From assembly GCF_027947595.1 (NCBI RefSeq), contig NZ_CP116257.1, positions 2,418,001 through 2,482,000 of the forward strand: 64,000 nt of DNA, written 5' to 3'. Positions 14,663 through 23,113 of this stretch are shown here, piece by piece (positions within the stretch are counted from its first letter, which is position 1; the number at the start of each line of letters is the position of its first letter). The translations under genes were made by a program, and so were the position numbers. This DNA is from Streptomyces lienomycini (lineage in GTDB: Bacteria > Actinomycetota > Actinomycetes > Streptomycetales > Streptomycetaceae). The notes beneath the pieces were generated by a model. The model worked only from the letters and a program-made list of their open reading frames with translations. It had not been told where the DNA came from and made no database searches.

Positions 14663-16747
14663 TCAGGCGTCGTCCGCCCGGTGCACCGAGCAGCGGATGC
14701 CGCGGAAGTTGGAGGAGCCCATCTCCTCGTTCTCGTCGACGTTCGCCGTCAGGCGGTTGACGTTGCTCTCGCGCCAGCCCCCCTCCGGGCCGCGTTCCGG
14801 GTACCACCAGCACGCCGAGGCCACCACGACGTCGGGAGCGATGCGGTCGGTGACCCGGGCGCGCAGGCGGATCTCGCGGCCTCGGGCCCGGACCCGGGCC
14901 CAGTCGCCGTCGGCGATGCCCTCACGGGCGGCGGCCGTCGGATGCAGCTCGACGACAGGCTCCGGCTCCTTGTCGCGCAGCGCCGGGATGTTGCGGAACT
15001 CGGAGTTGAAGAAGAACGGGGAGTGCGCGGAGGTGAGCAGGTAGGGGCCGTCCTCGGGGCCGTCGGCCGGGGGCCTGTGGCTGGGCAGCGGGTCGTAGCC
15101 GAAGGCGCGCAGGGCGTCGCTGCGCAGCGCCAGGCGGCCGCTGCGGGTGGCGAAGCCGTCGGTGCGGTACTTGTGGTAGCGCAGCTCGGTCGGGCGGTAC
15201 GAGCGGTCGGCCAGGGTCTTCCAGTCCAGGCCGATGGGGGACAGACGCGCGTCCAGGGACGCGTCGGTGTCCGGCCAGAAGTGGTGCTCCAGGCCGAGCC
15301 GCCGGGCCAGTTCGGTCAGGATGTACTCGTCCGAGCGGCAGTCGCCCACCTGCGCCAGCTTGCGGCGCGCGGCGACGTAGTGGGCGTGCTCGACGATCTG
15401 GTCGCGTTCCAGCCAGCCGCCGACCGGCAGGACGACGTCGGCCATGGCGGCGGTGGGCGTCAGATGGAGGTCGGCGACGGCCAGGAAGTCCAGGCGTTCG
15501 AGGGCCGCGTGCACCCGGTCGGAGTCCGCGTAGTTGACCAGCAGGTTGCTTCCGTGCACCAGCATGGTGGTGACGGGGTAGGGGCGGTGGTCGAGGACCG
15601 CGTCCCAGACCGCGCGGGGGTGGGCCCAGCCCGCCATGGACAGGACGCGGTGGCGGTCGGCCCCGAGCCTGCGGCCGCCCTGCTCCTCGGGCAGTGCCTC
15701 GGTCAGGGGCAGCGCGCGGCGGCCGATGATGCCGGGCGGGTCCCAGATCACGTCGCCGCCGGGCCGGTCGATGTTGCCGCACAGGGCGGAGAGGATCAGC
15801 ACGGCCCGGCAGAGCTGGAAGGAGTTCCGGTTCTGCTGGGCGCCGGTGCCCAGTTCGATGGCCGCCGCCGGAGCCGCGGCATAGGCGAGGGCCGCCTCGC
15901 GCACCCGGGCGGCCGGTATGCCGGTGAGGTGTTCCACGGCCTCCGGCGCGTAGTCGGCGACGTGTGCGGCCAGGTCCTCGAAGCCCACGGTGTGCCGGGC
16001 CACGAAGTCGTGGTCGTGGGCGTCCGCCTCGATCACCGTGTGGATCATCGCCAGGGCGAGGGCGGCGTCGCCCCCGGGCCGCACCTGGAGGTGGTGTTCG
16101 GCGCGACCGGCGAGCGCCGTGCGGCGCGGGTCGACGACGAGCATGCGGGTGCCGGTCCGTACGGCGTCGAGGAGGCGGGTGCCGATGACGCCGTCCCCGT
16201 GGGTCATGGACTTGTTGCAGCCCCACAGCAGGACGAGGTCCGGGGAGCCCTCGTAGTCGCAGAAGGTGAAGGCGCCCATGGTGAGGATGCCGGCCATCAC
16301 CCGGGGATAGAAGCAGACGTGGGCCGGGCCGAGCACGTTGGGCGTGCCGTAGCTGTTGGCGAACCGGAACAGCCACTCCTGGTAGTTGCGGTCGGTTCCC
16401 TGGGCGACCACCAGCGACTCGGGCCCGTGCTCCCGGCGGGCGGTGTCGAGGGCCTCGGCCACCCGGTCCAGGGCCTCGTCCCAGCCGATGCTCCGGTACG
16501 AGCCGCTGCCGCGGGCCCCGGTGCGCAGCAGCGGCCGGGTCAGCCGGTCCGGGTCGTCGAGCTGGGCGAGCGAGGCGCGTCCCTTGGCGCACAGGAACCC
16601 GCGGTTGTTGGGGTTGTCGGGGTCCCCGTCGACGGCGGTCAGCCGGCCCCCTGCGACATCCACGAGGGCGCCGCACCCGCCGTGGCACATCCGGCACACG
16701 GTGCGGTAGCGGCCGTCCTCGACCGTGCTGACATGCGTCATCTCCAC
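14663..16747 (-). CDS. Molybdopterin-dependent oxidoreductase
   Basis: A 694-residue member of the bis-MGD family. The N-terminus binds a 4Fe-4S cluster (CRMCHGGCGALV then FLCAKG), followed by molybdopterin domains (GTDRNYQEW.., LVLLWGCNKSMTHG, GTGAQQNRNSFQL) and the C-terminal dinucleotide-binding domain (LLTSAHSPFFFNSEFRN). The cofactor ligand region near CNKSMTHGDG suggests a cysteine or serine ligand. Substrate unknown. It is 14 bases after the AlkD gene on the same strand, so it belongs to the cluster's leftmost transcript; an unusual tailoring enzyme for such a pathway. Confidence 0.85.
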   Translation of the reverse strand: MEMTHVSTVEDGRYRTVCRMCHGGCGALVDVAGGRLTAVDGDPDNPNNRGFLCAKGRASLAQLDDPDRLTRPLLRTGARGSGSYRSIGWDEALDRVAEALDTARREHGPESLVVAQGTDRNYQEWLFRFANSYGTPNVLGPAHVCFYPRVMAGILTMGAFTFCDYEGSPDLVLLWGCNKSMTHGDGVIGTRLLDAVRTGTRMLVVDPRRTALAGRAEHHLQVRPGGDAALALAMIHTVIEADAHDHDFVARHTVGFEDLAAHVADYAPEAVEHLTGIPAARVREAALAYAAAPAAAIELGTGAQQNRNSFQLCRAVLILSALCGNIDRPGGDVIWDPPGIIGRRALPLTEALPEEQGGRRLGADRHRVLSMAGWAHPRAVWDAVLDHRPYPVTTMLVHGSNLLVNYADSDRVHAALERLDFLAVADLHLTPTAAMADVVLPVGGWLERDQIVEHAHYVAARRKLAQVGDCRSDEYILTELARRLGLEHHFWPDTDASLDARLSPIGLDWKTLADRSYRPTELRYHKYRTDGFATRSGRLALRSDALRAFGYDPLPSHRPPADGPEDGPYLLTSAHSPFFFNSEFRNIPALRDKEPEPVVELHPTAAAREGIADGDWARVRARGREIRLRARVTDRIAPDVVVASACWWYPERGPEGGWRESNVNRLTANVDENEEMGSSNFRGIRCSVHRADDA

Positions 16748-16761
16748 TCACAGCCTTTCGC

Positions 16762-17523
16762 TCATGCGCGGTGTGCGGCGATCAGCCGCCGTCGCTCCCG
16801 GTCCTCCAGGCGCCGGACGGCCTCGCGCAGCGTCAGCCCGGACACGCGGTCGAGCCGGGGCTCCAGCCAGTCGGCGACCTGCCGGGGATGGTGCTTGGTG
16901 CCCTCGCGCAGCACCCAGCCGATGGCCTTGCGCACGAAGAACCGGTCGTCGGCCAACAGCGGATCGGCGACCTCGCAGAACACCGGGAACCAGTCCGGCC
17001 AGTCGGACTCCTGACGGACGCCCAGGAGGAACGAGAGGACGCCGCCCCGCCGCACCCACTGCGCCTCGTCGGCCGCCCAGCCGCGCACCGCGTCCTGGGT
17101 CCGCGGCTCCCGCAGCAGCAGCCGGCCGGCGACGAAGGGCGCCAGGAGGTCCACGTGGGCCCAGGTGCCGCAGTCGCGCAGCAGTCCCTCGAGGAAGGCC
17201 GTGTCCCGCGCGTCCAGCAGGTCGGCGCGGTGGTCGAGGAGGATCAGGGCCACCGAGCGGGACTCGTGTACCGGCTCCCTCCACAACTCCCTTACCAAAG
17301 CGAGGAGCTCGTCATGGGTGAGCCGGGGATGGGCGCGGACGTGGGCACGGGCGAGCGCGCGCATGGCGGGCAGCGGCACGCCGATGTGGTCGAGTTCGCT
17401 GCGCAGGTAGCGCTTCTCCCCGGCCGCCCGGCCGGGCACCGCGCGCCCCTCCAGCGCGGTGCGCAACTCCCGCGCGGTGCGCAACTCCCGCGCGTGCGAC
17501 CCGGCGGACGCGGCGGCACTCAC
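16762..17523 (-). CDS. AlkD-family DNA alkylation-repair glycosylase
   Basis: A 253-residue HEAT-like repeat protein. The catalytic face of AlkD is recognisable: a Trp and Asp four residues apart in CGTWAHVDLLA, and RFFVRKAIGWVLRE carrying the third aromatic. AlkD glycosylases excise bulky N3/N7-alkylpurines without base flipping; YtkR2 of yatakemycin producers is a self-resistance example. Start GTG 17523 overlaps the stop of the methyltransferase gene (GTGA). Location inside a biosynthetic operon points to self-protection. Confidence 0.85.
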   Translation of the reverse strand: MSAAASAGSHARELRTARELRTALEGRAVPGRAAGEKRYLRSELDHIGVPLPAMRALARAHVRAHPRLTHDELLALVRELWREPVHESRSVALILLDHRADLLDARDTAFLEGLLRDCGTWAHVDLLAPFVAGRLLLREPRTQDAVRGWAADEAQWVRRGGVLSFLLGVRQESDWPDWFPVFCEVADPLLADDRFFVRKAIGWVLREGTKHHPRQVADWLEPRLDRVSGLTLREAVRRLEDRERRRLIAAHRA

Positions 17524-18176
17524 CGTGCCGCGGACCGGTCGGCGACCGGCCCGGCGGACGTGGTCCGGGTGAGGACGCAGGCGTGGGCCGGCAGCGACAT
17601 CGCGTCCGTCTCCAGCTGGAAGGGCAGCAGCGGGCCCGCCTCGAAGCCGTGCGGGACGAAGTGGCGGCGCAGCAGTCCGGCGGTGAGCGGTTTGAAGGGG
17701 AAGGTCTCCACGCGGCTGCCCCTGAGGTACAGGACGCCTCCCGGGCGCAGCACGCGGGCGGCCTCCCGGGCGTACTCCTCGCGGTCCTCCTCGCCGAGGT
17801 GGTGCAGGCAGCCGCGGTCGACCAGCAGGTCGAACGACGCCTCGCCGAACGGGAGCCGCCGGACGTCGGCCTGCTCGAACGCGGGCCCGTCGCCCCCGGC
17901 AGCACCGCCCTCCGGGCCCTGGGAGGCCGCACGGTCCCGGGCCAGGCCCAGCGCCACTTCGCTGAGGTCCACGCCCGTCGCCCGGTACCCGGCACCCGCC
18001 AGGGCGAGGGTGTCCCAGCCGGTACCGCACCCGATGTCCAGGGCGGCACGCCCCCCGCCGGGACCGAGCGCGGCGAGGAGCCCCACCAGTTCGGCGGACG
18101 GCCGGCTCAACTCCCAGTACTTGTGGTGGTCACCGGCGCGGTAGGTGCGGTTCCAGTCGAGCGTGGTGGTGGTCAT
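17520..18176 (-). CDS. Class I SAM methyltransferase
   Basis: A 218-residue Rossmann methyltransferase with motif I ALDIGCGTGWDTLALAGAG, acidic motif II TGVDLSE, FEQADVRRLPF and post-I LLVDRGCLHHL. The substrate is not evident; small size and loop content fit TPMT/UbiE-like small-molecule enzymes. Coupled to the AlkD gene by GTGA. Confidence 0.85.
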   Translation of the reverse strand: MTTTTLDWNRTYRAGDHHKYWELSRPSAELVGLLAALGPGGGRAALDIGCGTGWDTLALAGAGYRATGVDLSEVALGLARDRAASQGPEGGAAGGDGPAFEQADVRRLPFGEASFDLLVDRGCLHHLGEEDREEYAREAARVLRPGGVLYLRGSRVETFPFKPLTAGLLRRHFVPHGFEAGPLLPFQLETDAMSLPAHACVLTRTTSAGPVADRSAAR

Positions 18177-18254
18177 GGCGGCTTCCGTCCTTGGTCCGGG
18201 CACGGCCGTGCGCCGTGCCACCCCGGTCGGCCCCGCCCGCGACGCCCCGAAGTC

Positions 18255-18857
18255 CTACCAGCGGGGCCGGCCCGAGGAGGCGGCCGGCCTCAGGGTCACG
18301 TAGACGTCGGTGACCACCGGCACTCCGGCGGCCAGGGCGGGGCTGCACTCGTACACGTAGTAGCAGGGCCACGCGGCACTGTGGGTCGCGGTGTGCACGC
18401 TCCCCGGGGAGTGGGCGCCCGCGGTGGGCGGCGGCCCCTCCCACGACTCGGCGGGAGCGGGCCTGCGATGCAGGAACGGCCCATGGCCCATGATCGTCTC
18501 GAAGCGCACCCCCGGCACGTGGGCCAGGTCCTCCGCGGTCACCTCGGCCGCGGTCTCCAGGTGCGGCAGGGTCAGGCAGGCGTCGAAGCGGCGCAGGGCC
18601 AGATCTCCGCCCGCCGCGTCGTAGTGCACCTCGATCGCGCGGGTCTGACGGGTCGCCAGCCCGCAGCCGAACACCAGCGCGGTCAGGCTGCGCCAGGTGT
18701 CCGTGCGGGTGTCCGGGGAGCCGCGGTGTCGCAGGCTCAGCACCGGCAGCGGCCGCGCGCGGACCGCCGTCCAGTCCTGCGGGCGGAGGCCGCCCGCCTG
18801 GTCCGGGACCGTCGGCGCGGTACGGCTGTGGCTTCTCGGGATGGTCGCGTGCTGCAC
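18255..18857 (-). CDS. GyrI-like effector-binding-domain protein
   Basis: A 200-residue protein whose C-terminal two thirds fit the GyrI/SOUL-type SHS2 fold: RRFDACLTLP, GVRFETIMGHGPFLHR, then CYYVYECSP and TDVYVTLRP. The N-terminal part (PLPVLSLRHRGS) is the matching first half. GyrI-like proteins bind or hydrolyse small ligands; members of the CC-1065/yatakemycin clusters detoxify cyclopropane drugs. GTG at 18857 is the best start but the ribosome site is weak. Confidence 0.7.
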   Translation of the reverse strand: MQHATIPRSHSRTAPTVPDQAGGLRPQDWTAVRARPLPVLSLRHRGSPDTRTDTWRSLTALVFGCGLATRQTRAIEVHYDAAGGDLALRRFDACLTLPHLETAAEVTAEDLAHVPGVRFETIMGHGPFLHRRPAPAESWEGPPPTAGAHSPGSVHTATHSAAWPCYYVYECSPALAAGVPVVTDVYVTLRPAASSGRPRW

Positions 18858-18888
18858 GTGGGGGGTCCCGTCGGTGGTGTGACCGGCA

Positions 18889-18922
18889 GATCCGGTGGGC
18901 CGGACGATCCGGTGGGTCGGAC
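18889..18922. repeat. Two 17-bp tandem repeats
   Basis: GATCCGGTGGGCCGGAC is followed directly by GATCCGGTGGGTCGGAC, then a partial GATCGG, in the gap between the O-methyltransferase and GyrI-like genes. 16 of 17 bases agree. Confidence 0.7.
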
Positions 18923-18934
18923 GATCGGCCCACC

Positions 18935-19954
18935 CTATGCATCGACCGTGAACTCCAGCAGGCAGTATCCGGACGGTGTGGGGTGCGTCGCCAGCAGAGT
19001 GAGACCGGCGGCCGCGCCCAGCGCGCGGAACTCGTCCTCCGTGCGCTCCTTGCCGCCCAGCAGCGTCATGTAGAGGTCGAGGGAGGGCACGAGCCGGGGT
19101 GCGCCGCGCAGGAACTCGGCGACCATGACACGCCCCTGCGGCCCGGCGGCCTCGGCGCAGCGGCGCAGGATCGCCGCTCCCCCCTCGTCGCCCCAGCCCA
19201 TGACGGTGGACTTGACGAGGTAGAGGTCGGCGCCACCGGGCAGCGGATCGAACATGGAGCCGGGGTGGACGGTGGCCCGGTCGGCGACACCGGCGGCGGT
19301 GAAACGCTCGCCCGCCGTGCGGACGGCGCGCGGATCGTCGACGAGGGTGCCGCGCAGCCCCGGCTGCGCCTGGAGGAGCCCGGTGAGCAGGGCGCCGCTG
19401 CCGCCGGCGACGTCGGTGACGTGCCGGACGCCGCTCCAGTCGTAGGCGCCCAGGATCTCCGGGAGGGTCCACGCGGTGACCGTGGCCATCAGCTCGTCGT
19501 AGGCGGCACCGCGGCGGGCGTCGGTGTTGAGGTCCTCGAAGAAGGGCCGGCCGAAGGTGGGAGCGTAGGCCTCCGCGCCGGTGCGGACGGCGAGGAGCAG
19601 TGCGATCAGCCCGCGGTCGTACTGCCCCATGCCGCCCTCGATGTCCAGCCACGGATACATCGTCATCGGGTGGTCGCGGCGCAGCCGGTCGGACAGCGGG
19701 TTGTTGCGGTACCGTCCGGGGCCGTCCGGCGCGAACATGCCCTTGACGGCGAGGTGTTCGAGCAGTCGGCCGACGGCGTCCGCGTCGGCGCCGCACTGCT
19801 TCGCGAGGTCCTCGACCGCCGCCGCGGAGTCACCGAGGTGGTCCGCGATCATGAGGGTGGCCGCCACGCGCACGGCCCAGGGGGTCACGAGGTCGGTGAG
19901 GACACCGATCCTCTCGTCGGTGTCCGGGGAGGTGTCGGCGGGGCTTGCGCTCAC
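18935..19954 (-). CDS. O-methyltransferase, acetylserotonin/hydroxyneurosporene type
   Basis: A 339-residue protein with an N-terminal dimerisation winged helix (MIADHLGDSAAAVEDLAKQCGADADAVGRLLEHL) and the catalytic domain (DVAGGSGALLTGLLQAQPGLRG, LVKSTVMGWGDEGGAAILRRC). Such enzymes methylate phenolic or enolic hydroxyls in secondary metabolites. The usual catalytic His of plant-type enzymes lies in VLHDW; here the loop is STVMGWGD, so the base is missing or different. In the operon downstream of BtrH-like 19999. Confidence 0.85.
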   Translation of the reverse strand: MSASPADTSPDTDERIGVLTDLVTPWAVRVAATLMIADHLGDSAAAVEDLAKQCGADADAVGRLLEHLAVKGMFAPDGPGRYRNNPLSDRLRRDHPMTMYPWLDIEGGMGQYDRGLIALLLAVRTGAEAYAPTFGRPFFEDLNTDARRGAAYDELMATVTAWTLPEILGAYDWSGVRHVTDVAGGSGALLTGLLQAQPGLRGTLVDDPRAVRTAGERFTAAGVADRATVHPGSMFDPLPGGADLYLVKSTVMGWGDEGGAAILRRCAEAAGPQGRVMVAEFLRGAPRLVPSLDLYMTLLGGKERTEDEFRALGAAAGLTLLATHPTPSGYCLLEFTVDA

Positions 19955-19998
19955 AGCGTGCTCCTTCGCGGTTGGACGCCGTCGTCGATTCCGTGCGT

Positions 19999-21189
19999 TC
20001 AGTGTTCGTGGGCCGCGGGCCGCAGATGCCCGAGCAGTGCGCTCTCGCGGGCGATGACGTCGGCCACGGCGTCGTGCAGGGCGGTGGCCAGATCCTGGCG
20101 CAGCCCCTTGACCTCGGTGACGGCCTCGTCGCGCAGGCCCGGCAGCTCCGCGTCCACGGCGGACGCCTCTGCCTGCCGGTCCGGGGCCGCCGCGAGCAGG
20201 TGCTCCTCCCGCGAGCGGTGCGCCTCGCCGAGCCGTCCCAGCGCGGTGCCCGCGGGCAGCAGGGTGGCGACGAGGTGCCGCCAGGCGGCGGCGTCGGCCG
20301 CGGCCAGGGGCACCGCGTCGGCGACCGCGCCGTCGTCGAGGAGAGCGGCGGTCTCCGCGACGAAGGTGTGGAACATGGAGCGGAAGCCGTCACCTCCGGT
20401 CCCGGCGAGACGCAGGTCGACGAAGGCCTGGACGAGGGTGTCTACCACCGCCTCGGGCGCCGCCTCGTCGCGGACGGTGGCCACCAGCCGTTCGGCCAGC
20501 ATCCGCAGCCCCTGGATGCCCAGGGAGGCGTTCGGCGGTTCCAGCCCCGCGCGGCAGGCGGCACCCAGCGCGGCACGCAGGGTGCCCTCCGAGGGCGGGC
20601 GGGCCGCGGACCACGGGGCGCGCAGCATGGCGTGCCGGGGCGGGAACGGCTGGTGCCGGGAGCCGCGGGCGGCGGCCAGCTCACCGGGGTCCAGGGTGCG
20701 GGGGCCGGCGGGCCGGTCGGAGACCCGCAGCCGGCCGGTGTCCGGGTCGGTCCCGGTGACGACCAGGCAGTGGCCGCCGAAGTGGTGGTGCGCCCGGAAG
20801 TAGGGGAGGTAGTGCATGTCGGCGTAGACGACGGCGAGCCCCTGGTCGGCCAGTTCACGGTCGAGCCGGCCCCGGGCCTCCTCGGGGTCGGTGGTGGTCA
20901 CGACGGACAGCTCCAGACCGACACCCGAGGCCATACGGCGGGTGAAGACCGGGAACGGGTCGTTCCGCGTGGCCAGGAACGGTGGTGTACCGGGGGCCTT
21001 GGGCACGTACATGAAGCCGATGCCGCCGCCGAGCCCGAGCAGCATCTCCTCGCTCAGGCCGAGCCCGTGGGCGTGCAGCGCCTTGCGGAACGCGGAGGTC
21101 TCGCAGTGCTCGCCGCCGTACAGACGGACCGTGCCGTCCGTGCCCGGCGCGGGGTCCCGTGTGTTGCCGCTGGCCGAGGCCGTCGCCAT
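19999..21189 (-). CDS. BtrH-like acyltransferase (BtrH N-terminal + DUF4872)
   Basis: A 396-residue protein with a papain-like core: nucleophile in GGEHCETSAFRKAL, histidine in HFGGHCLVVTG and acid in VSDRPAG, then a helical DUF4872 tail rich in Asp/Glu/Arg. BtrH moves an acyl chain from a carrier protein to an aminoglycoside amine in butirosin synthesis. A second copy sits at 37204-38352, yet no carrier protein is visible, so the donor may be an adenylate, thioester or nitrilase product. Confidence 0.8.
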   Translation of the reverse strand: MATASASGNTRDPAPGTDGTVRLYGGEHCETSAFRKALHAHGLGLSEEMLLGLGGGIGFMYVPKAPGTPPFLATRNDPFPVFTRRMASGVGLELSVVTTTDPEEARGRLDRELADQGLAVVYADMHYLPYFRAHHHFGGHCLVVTGTDPDTGRLRVSDRPAGPRTLDPGELAAARGSRHQPFPPRHAMLRAPWSAARPPSEGTLRAALGAACRAGLEPPNASLGIQGLRMLAERLVATVRDEAAPEAVVDTLVQAFVDLRLAGTGGDGFRSMFHTFVAETAALLDDGAVADAVPLAAADAAAWRHLVATLLPAGTALGRLGEAHRSREEHLLAAAPDRQAEASAVDAELPGLRDEAVTEVKGLRQDLATALHDAVADVIARESALLGHLRPAAHEH

Positions 21190-21341
21190 GCCTGCTCCCT
21201 TCCCCGCGAGCCCGTGCGGGCCGCCGGTGGCCTGTCGCCGCGCTGACGCCGGGAGTCTTGCAGAGCGGGCGGTGACCGACCCATACGCGCGGGGAGCGGG
21301 TCTGCGTAACGGTCACCTCGGGCGGGTGGGACGGGGCCGGT

Positions 21342-21358
21342 GTTGACCGGGATGGCCA
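21342..21358 (-). promoter_or_regulatory. GTTGACC element (a), 17-mer copy 1
   Basis: GTTGACCGGGATGGCCA on the plus strand, 153 bases upstream of the BtrH-like gene at 21189. The identical 17-mer occurs at 30115-30131. No plus-strand gene follows, so it is not simply a plus-strand -35. Confidence 0.5.
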
Positions 21359-21369
21359 CGCGGGCCGGT

Positions 21370-21936
21370 TCAGGGAACCGGCAGGTAGATGTCGATCTCC
21401 GCCTCGGCGTCGGCGGCGGCGCCCGGCCCGGAGCGGTAGACCTCGTAGAAGGGGGGCCGCGGGCAAGGGGCGACCACGCCCTGCTGCCGGAAGGCGGTGG
21501 TGTGCAGGGCCCGCCGGTAGGTGGCGGACAGCGTGTCGAAGGCGCCGCGGTGGGTGGTGCGCCAGGCCCACAGCCCGCCGAGGGTCTCGTAACGCAGCGG
21601 CAGGTCACCGGCGTCGAGGAGGTCGCGCGAGTCCGGCCGCAGGACGGTGTCCGGGGCGCAGACGCAGGCGTCGTAGCGCAGCCGCTCGGGCGGCACGTCG
21701 GCCGGGTCGTCGTAGACCACGCCGACGAGCCGGGCGCCGTCGGCCAGACCGTGGCTCTCGGTGTAGGCCAGCAGCCGGCTCCAGGTGCGGTCCAGCGTCC
21801 GGAACGAACCGGAGTGGCGCAGGCAGACGACGGAGAACGGGCCGAACTGGTCGAAGGTGTACAGCTGCTGGCCCGAAGCGACGACGGTGTCGCGGGCGGG
21901 CGCCGTCAGCGGGTCGGTTCTTCGGTGCACGGCCAT
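21370..21936 (-). CDS. GyrI-like effector-binding-domain protein
   Basis: A 188-residue stand-alone GyrI-like protein. First SHS2 half: QFGPFSVVCLRHSGSFRTLDRTWSRLLAYTES..ARLVGVVYDDP; second half: LRYETLGGLWAWRTTHRGAFDTLSATYRRAL..PFYEVYRSGP..IDIYLPVP. No DNA-binding domain. Probably a ligand-sequestering or detoxifying protein for the cluster product. It is divergent from an AraC regulator that carries the same domain type. Confidence 0.72.
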   Translation of the reverse strand: MAVHRRTDPLTAPARDTVVASGQQLYTFDQFGPFSVVCLRHSGSFRTLDRTWSRLLAYTESHGLADGARLVGVVYDDPADVPPERLRYDACVCAPDTVLRPDSRDLLDAGDLPLRYETLGGLWAWRTTHRGAFDTLSATYRRALHTTAFRQQGVVAPCPRPPFYEVYRSGPGAAADAEAEIDIYLPVP

Positions 21937-22057
21937 GTCCCTCTCGCTCTCGGCGGCCCGTGGGCCGTGGCTGTCCTTGCTGGAAGGGCCGGAACAATAT
22001 CCCAGATTCAGTTGGGCTTTGAACTACCGCGGGTGTTTCATATTGGCCACCGGATGT

Positions 22058-22094
22058 CTTGACCGAGCGCCGTGTTGTGACAGGATTTCACAAC
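22058..22094. promoter_or_regulatory. Divergent GyrI/AraC promoter: GTTGTGA-N7-TCACAAC and CTTGACC
   Basis: A perfect 7-bp inverted repeat with 7-base spacer lies at 22074-22094. CTTGACC at 22058-22064, with CAGGAT 16 bases on, could be the AraC promoter. The surrounding 21990-22140 is conspicuously AT-rich for this genome. The inverted repeat is a good candidate site for autoregulation by the AraC protein. Confidence 0.5.
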
Positions 22095-22185
22095 TCAGAA
22101 GGACGTTACCCATTCGTTCGACGCCTATATTTCGCGCCGTCTCAACGACGAGGCGGTGTCTGCCTGGAGGATACGGGGGCTCCCA

Positions 22186-23109
22186 GTGCAGGAATTCAGG
22201 CATGAGGGTGCGGCGGCACGCGGCGCGATGCGCTCCACCACCGCGGCACTCCACGACAGTCGAGTACTTTCGGCCATTCCCTATATCGTGGCCGCGTTGC
22301 GCGACGCCTCCCACGGTGTGGACGTCGACGTCATCGCGCGGCAGGTGCACACGGCACCCCACTACTTCCGGAAGATCTTCCGGGACACCACCGGAGAATC
22401 GGTCCAGCGGTACGTGCGCCGGTACCGCCTCGAAATCGCCGTCTACCGGCTGGTGTTCACCGACTGGCCGGTGTACGAGGTGGCGGCGCGCTGCGGGTAC
22501 TCCGCGCACGCCCCGTTCACCCGGGCCGTCCGGGAGGCGTTCGGCAGCACCCCCGCCGAGCTGCGGCGGCGGGAGCCGACCGGGCCGTGGCCGAAGTCCG
22601 GCCCGGGCTGCTCGGAACTGGAGGAGGTCGACACCCAGAGCCGGCTGGTGGCGTTCCTGCGGCACTTCGGAACCCACGCCTCGCTGGCCGGAAGGTGGCA
22701 GCACCTCCGCGACTGGCTGGAAGTGCACGGCCATGAACCGGACGCCCAGCAGCCGCTGGAAATCACCCACGACGACCCGGAGTTCTACCGGGACGGCTCG
22801 ATCCGCTTCGACGTGGGAATGGCCGTACCCCCGTCGTTCGCACCCTCGGACGGCATCGGCCTCCAGGTCGTCCCCGGCCAACGGCGGCTGCGGATCACCC
22901 ATCACGGACCGGTGCACCTGATCCCGTACACCTTCATGCACCTCGCGGTGAGCGCGGTGATGCTGGGCCTGTACGACGGCACCCACCCGCCGGTGCCGTA
23001 CCTGGTCGAGTACGAGCGGATGCCGTGGTTCCTGCCCGAGGTCAGGACCACTGCATGGGTGAGCCTTCCGCTGAGGCCGGCGCAGCCGGGGCCCGCCCCG
23101 GCAGGATGA
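22186..23109 (+). CDS. AraC regulator with GyrI-like sensor domain
   Basis: An N-terminal double HTH (LRDASHGVDVDVIARQVHTAPHYFRKIFRDTTGESVQRYVRRYRLEIAVYRL..VYEVAARCGYSAHAPFTRAVREAFGSTPAELRRR) is followed by a ~170-residue GyrI-like domain ending in PYLVEYERMPWFLPEVRTTAWVSLPL. This is the MarA/Rob architecture: the C-terminal domain senses a small molecule. GTG 22186 is chosen; GTG 22156 is also in frame. It is the only regulator inside the cluster and is the natural pathway-specific activator or product sensor. Confidence 0.82.
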   Translation: MQEFRHEGAAARGAMRSTTAALHDSRVLSAIPYIVAALRDASHGVDVDVIARQVHTAPHYFRKIFRDTTGESVQRYVRRYRLEIAVYRLVFTDWPVYEVAARCGYSAHAPFTRAVREAFGSTPAELRRREPTGPWPKSGPGCSELEEVDTQSRLVAFLRHFGTHASLAGRWQHLRDWLEVHGHEPDAQQPLEITHDDPEFYRDGSIRFDVGMAVPPSFAPSDGIGLQVVPGQRRLRITHHGPVHLIPYTFMHLAVSAVMLGLYDGTHPPVPYLVEYERMPWFLPEVRTTAWVSLPLRPAQPGPAPAG

Positions 23110-23113
23110 TCCG

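Noticed and set aside
15636..16709. Plus-strand frames opposite the molybdopterin oxidoreductase
   Set aside because: Antisense shadows of a strong coding gene; no domain content.
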